The position numbers and the translations under genes were made by a program. From Pseudomonas citrullilanati (GTDB taxonomy: Bacteria > Pseudomonadota > Gammaproteobacteria > Pseudomonadales > Pseudomonadaceae): a stretch of 64,000 nt of DNA. The notes below the pieces were generated by a model. That model did no database searches and had not been told where the DNA came from. It was given only the letters and a program-made list of their open reading frames with translations. The stretch lies in the NCBI RefSeq assembly GCF_030580855.1, contig NZ_JAUQOP010000026.1, positions 21,983 through 85,982 on the forward strand, written 5' to 3'. Shown here piece after piece: positions 62,727 through 64,000 of the stretch (position 1 is its first letter; every line of letters begins with the position of its first letter).

Positions 62727-63146
62727 ATGCCGCAACGTAGCGAATACCCGCATTTGCAAGCCATCACCACGCGCTGGCACGACAACGATGTGTACGGTCA
62801 CGTCAACAACGTCACCTACTACAGCTTTTTCGACACGGCGGTGAACACCTACCTGATCGAGGTCGGTGGCCTGGATGTCCATGGCGGGGAGGTGGTGGGT
62901 TTCGTGGTGAGCTCGGCCTGCGATTATTTCGCCTCGATCGCCTTTCCCGACCGGATTGAAATCGGCCTGCGGGTGGGCAAGCTCGGCAACAGCTCGGTGC
63001 AGTATGAACTGGCGGTCTTCAAGGTGGGGGAGGAAGAAGCGTGCGCGGCGGGGCGCTTTGTCCACGTGTTCGTGGACCGTGCATCGAACCGGCCCGTGGC
63101 CATTCCAGAGCGGCTGCGCGGGGCGTTGGAACGATTGCTGGCCTGA
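62727..63146 (+). CDS. Acyl-CoA thioesterase, 4-hydroxybenzoyl-CoA thioesterase/YbgC family
   Basis: 139 residues, hotdog fold; motif RWHDNDVYGHVNNVTYYSFF contains the catalytic Asp of the family. It would hydrolyse short or aromatic acyl-CoA esters. Directly downstream of the 3-hydroxyacyl-CoA dehydrogenase gene on the same strand with no terminator in the gap. Confidence 0.92.
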   Translation: MPQRSEYPHLQAITTRWHDNDVYGHVNNVTYYSFFDTAVNTYLIEVGGLDVHGGEVVGFVVSSACDYFASIAFPDRIEIGLRVGKLGNSSVQYELAVFKVGEEEACAAGRFVHVFVDRASNRPVAIPERLRGALERLLA

Positions 63147-63225
63147 AAACCAGAAATCGCAGCGTGCGTCAGACGCTGGGGGAGCGCTGCGCAGGCTGCG
63201 ATTTTCTCGCGGCGATCGTCAGTGA

Positions 63226-63702
63226 TCAGTCGCGATAGTGGTGTTTATGCTTGCGATGCCCGTAGGCATGGCCGCGACCCGGGTGACCGTCGCGGTAGTA
63301 GCGGCGATCGCCACGGCGACCTTCGTAGCGACGATCATCGTCATCGTCCTTGCCCATGTAGTTACCCAGCGCGCCGCCGGCACCACCGCCCGCGGCCGCA
63401 CCGATCAGGCTGCCGGTGCTGCCGCCGACACTGCGACCGACCACGTTGCCGCCGGCTGCGCCCAGTGCGCCGCCGATGGCCGCTTCGCCACGGCTGTGTT
63501 TGTCTGCGCCGACCGCACTACCACCCGCGCCGCCCAGGGCTGCGCCGATAGTGGAGCCGGTGTTGCCGCCCAGTGACTGGCCGACGACCGAACCCAAAAC
63601 CCCGCCCAATGCGCCGCCAACGCCTGCTTCGGCAGTACCGCCAGCAGAAGCGACGCCACTGATCAGGCCAAGGGACAACAAGAGAATGGAGGAGAACTTC
63701 AT
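63226..63702 (-). CDS. Glycine-zipper outer-membrane-type protein
   Basis: 158 residues with a signal peptide (MKFSSILLLSLGLISGVASA) and several glycine-zipper repeats (GGALGGVLGSVVGQSLGG, GAALGGAGGSAVGA, GGALGAAGGNVVGRSVGG, GAAAGGGAGGALGNYMG). The C-terminus is charged and aromatic (DDDDDRRYEGRRGDRRYYRDG) with many His/Lys. Similar small proteins are often annotated as YMGG-like or glycine-zipper proteins of the envelope; role unknown. No partner gene. Confidence 0.85.
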   Translation of the reverse strand: MKFSSILLLSLGLISGVASAGGTAEAGVGGALGGVLGSVVGQSLGGNTGSTIGAALGGAGGSAVGADKHSRGEAAIGGALGAAGGNVVGRSVGGSTGSLIGAAAGGGAGGALGNYMGKDDDDDRRYEGRRGDRRYYRDGHPGRGHAYGHRKHKHHYRD

Positions 63703-63860
63703 AGAGGAGCCTCAAAGGGATGACGGCGCGATCCTGAGGCTGGCTTCGCTTGGTGACAATCGAAATCCGACGAGTAGCACGACTTGTGCACAATTCTCTA
63801 AGTTATTGTTTTTAGGGCGGAACTTAAGGCGTTTTGGTCGGTCTTTAGCTACTTCGGACA

Positions 63861-63889
63861 GGCCGTTTTCTTAGGGAAACGGCCTTTTT
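63861..63889 (+). terminator. Rho-independent terminator with no visible gene
   Basis: GGCCGTTT and AAACGGCC pair across an eight-base loop followed by TTTTT. No gene on the plus strand ends near it; the thioesterase ends 700 bp upstream. It may belong to a gene on the far side of the break or to an unrecognised small RNA starting near 63790. Confidence 0.7.
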
Positions 63890-63912
63890 CGTGGGCGCTG
63901 GAAAATAGGCGT

Positions 63913-64000
63913 GGGGGGGGGGGTAAAAACCCCCCCCCCCCCCCCAGCCCGCCCGCCCCGCGCGGGGCCGGGCGCCCTCGCCCCGCTCCACCCCCAAAAC
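63913..64000. other. Homopolymer-rich low-complexity end of the window
   Basis: A run of 11 G (63913-63923), TAAAAA, a run of 16 C (63930-63945) and then GC-only sequence. Unlike any other part of the window; most likely a contig end or sequencing artefact. Confidence 0.8.

Noticed and set aside
63913..63945. G-run and C-run as a G-quadruplex or i-motif structure
   Set aside because: A single G11 and C16 run followed by GC-only sequence is more simply a sequencing or assembly artefact at the contig end.

Overview
The window is a 64 kb piece of a high-GC gammaproteobacterial chromosome, almost certainly a fluorescent Pseudomonas (P. fluorescens complex). The reasons are the gene content and order (thyA-lgt, ptsP-rppH, ilvA-rpiA, D-2-hydroxyglutarate dehydrogenase/serA, gshA, tex, ompR-envZ, rimK, hslR-hslO-pckA, which from memory follow two P. 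aeruginosa PAO1 blocks around PA0314-PA0342 and PA5185-PA5203) and about fifteen REP/REPIN elements of the type known from P. fluorescens. No rRNA, tRNA, CRISPR array, prophage or insertion sequence was recognised.

Layout. 1-5.1 kb: a TriABC-like RND efflux operon with two adjacent membrane fusion proteins, the first cut by the window edge. 5.3-8.0 kb: divergent cadA/cadR heavy-metal export and sensing. 8.3-18.6 kb: housekeeping genes thyA, lgt, a TauE/SafE exporter, an NRDE protein, ptsP-rppH, a HAD phosphatase, a DUF2269 membrane protein, ilvA and rpiA. 18.8-25.8 kb: two tandem SdiA-regulated-domain proteins, an FAH-family protein, D-2-hydroxyglutarate dehydrogenase divergent from serA, a DUF4399 protein and a short solute-binding protein.

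26.7-49.5 kb is dominated by sulfur acquisition: metNIQ next to an FMN-dependent monooxygenase and two SfnC-like flavoproteins, a cystine ABC transporter (tcyJLN/fliY-yecS-yecC), D-cysteine desulfhydrase, tauABCD and then gshA. It is interspersed with a betT-type transporter, an SDR/LysR pair and an aldo/keto reductase. Working together these genes would import methionine-like compounds, cystine and taurine, oxidise organosulfur compounds to release sulfur, and feed cysteine to glutathione synthesis. 49.7-63.7 kb is core: a PaaI-type thioesterase, tex, ompR-envZ, rimBK, hslR, hslO, pckA, a lipoprotein-type S8 protease, a 3-hydroxyacyl-CoA dehydrogenase with a thioesterase, and a glycine-zipper protein. 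The last ~90 bases are homopolymer-rich and look like a contig end or sequencing artefact.

The most interesting non-coding signals are a perfect 26-bp palindrome between the D-2-hydroxyglutarate dehydrogenase gene and serA, a 30-bp BetI-like dyad plus a possible 18-codon leader peptide before betT, a perfect 22-bp palindrome between rimB and hslR, inverted repeats in front of tauA and fliY, and a second ~130-bp repeat family with long inverted arms that differs from the REPs. I did not find a clearly new multi-gene system. The best candidates for new biology are the SfnC pair plus monooxygenase plus Met-type ABC cluster and the unknown two-repeat protein at 33.6-34.4 kb.
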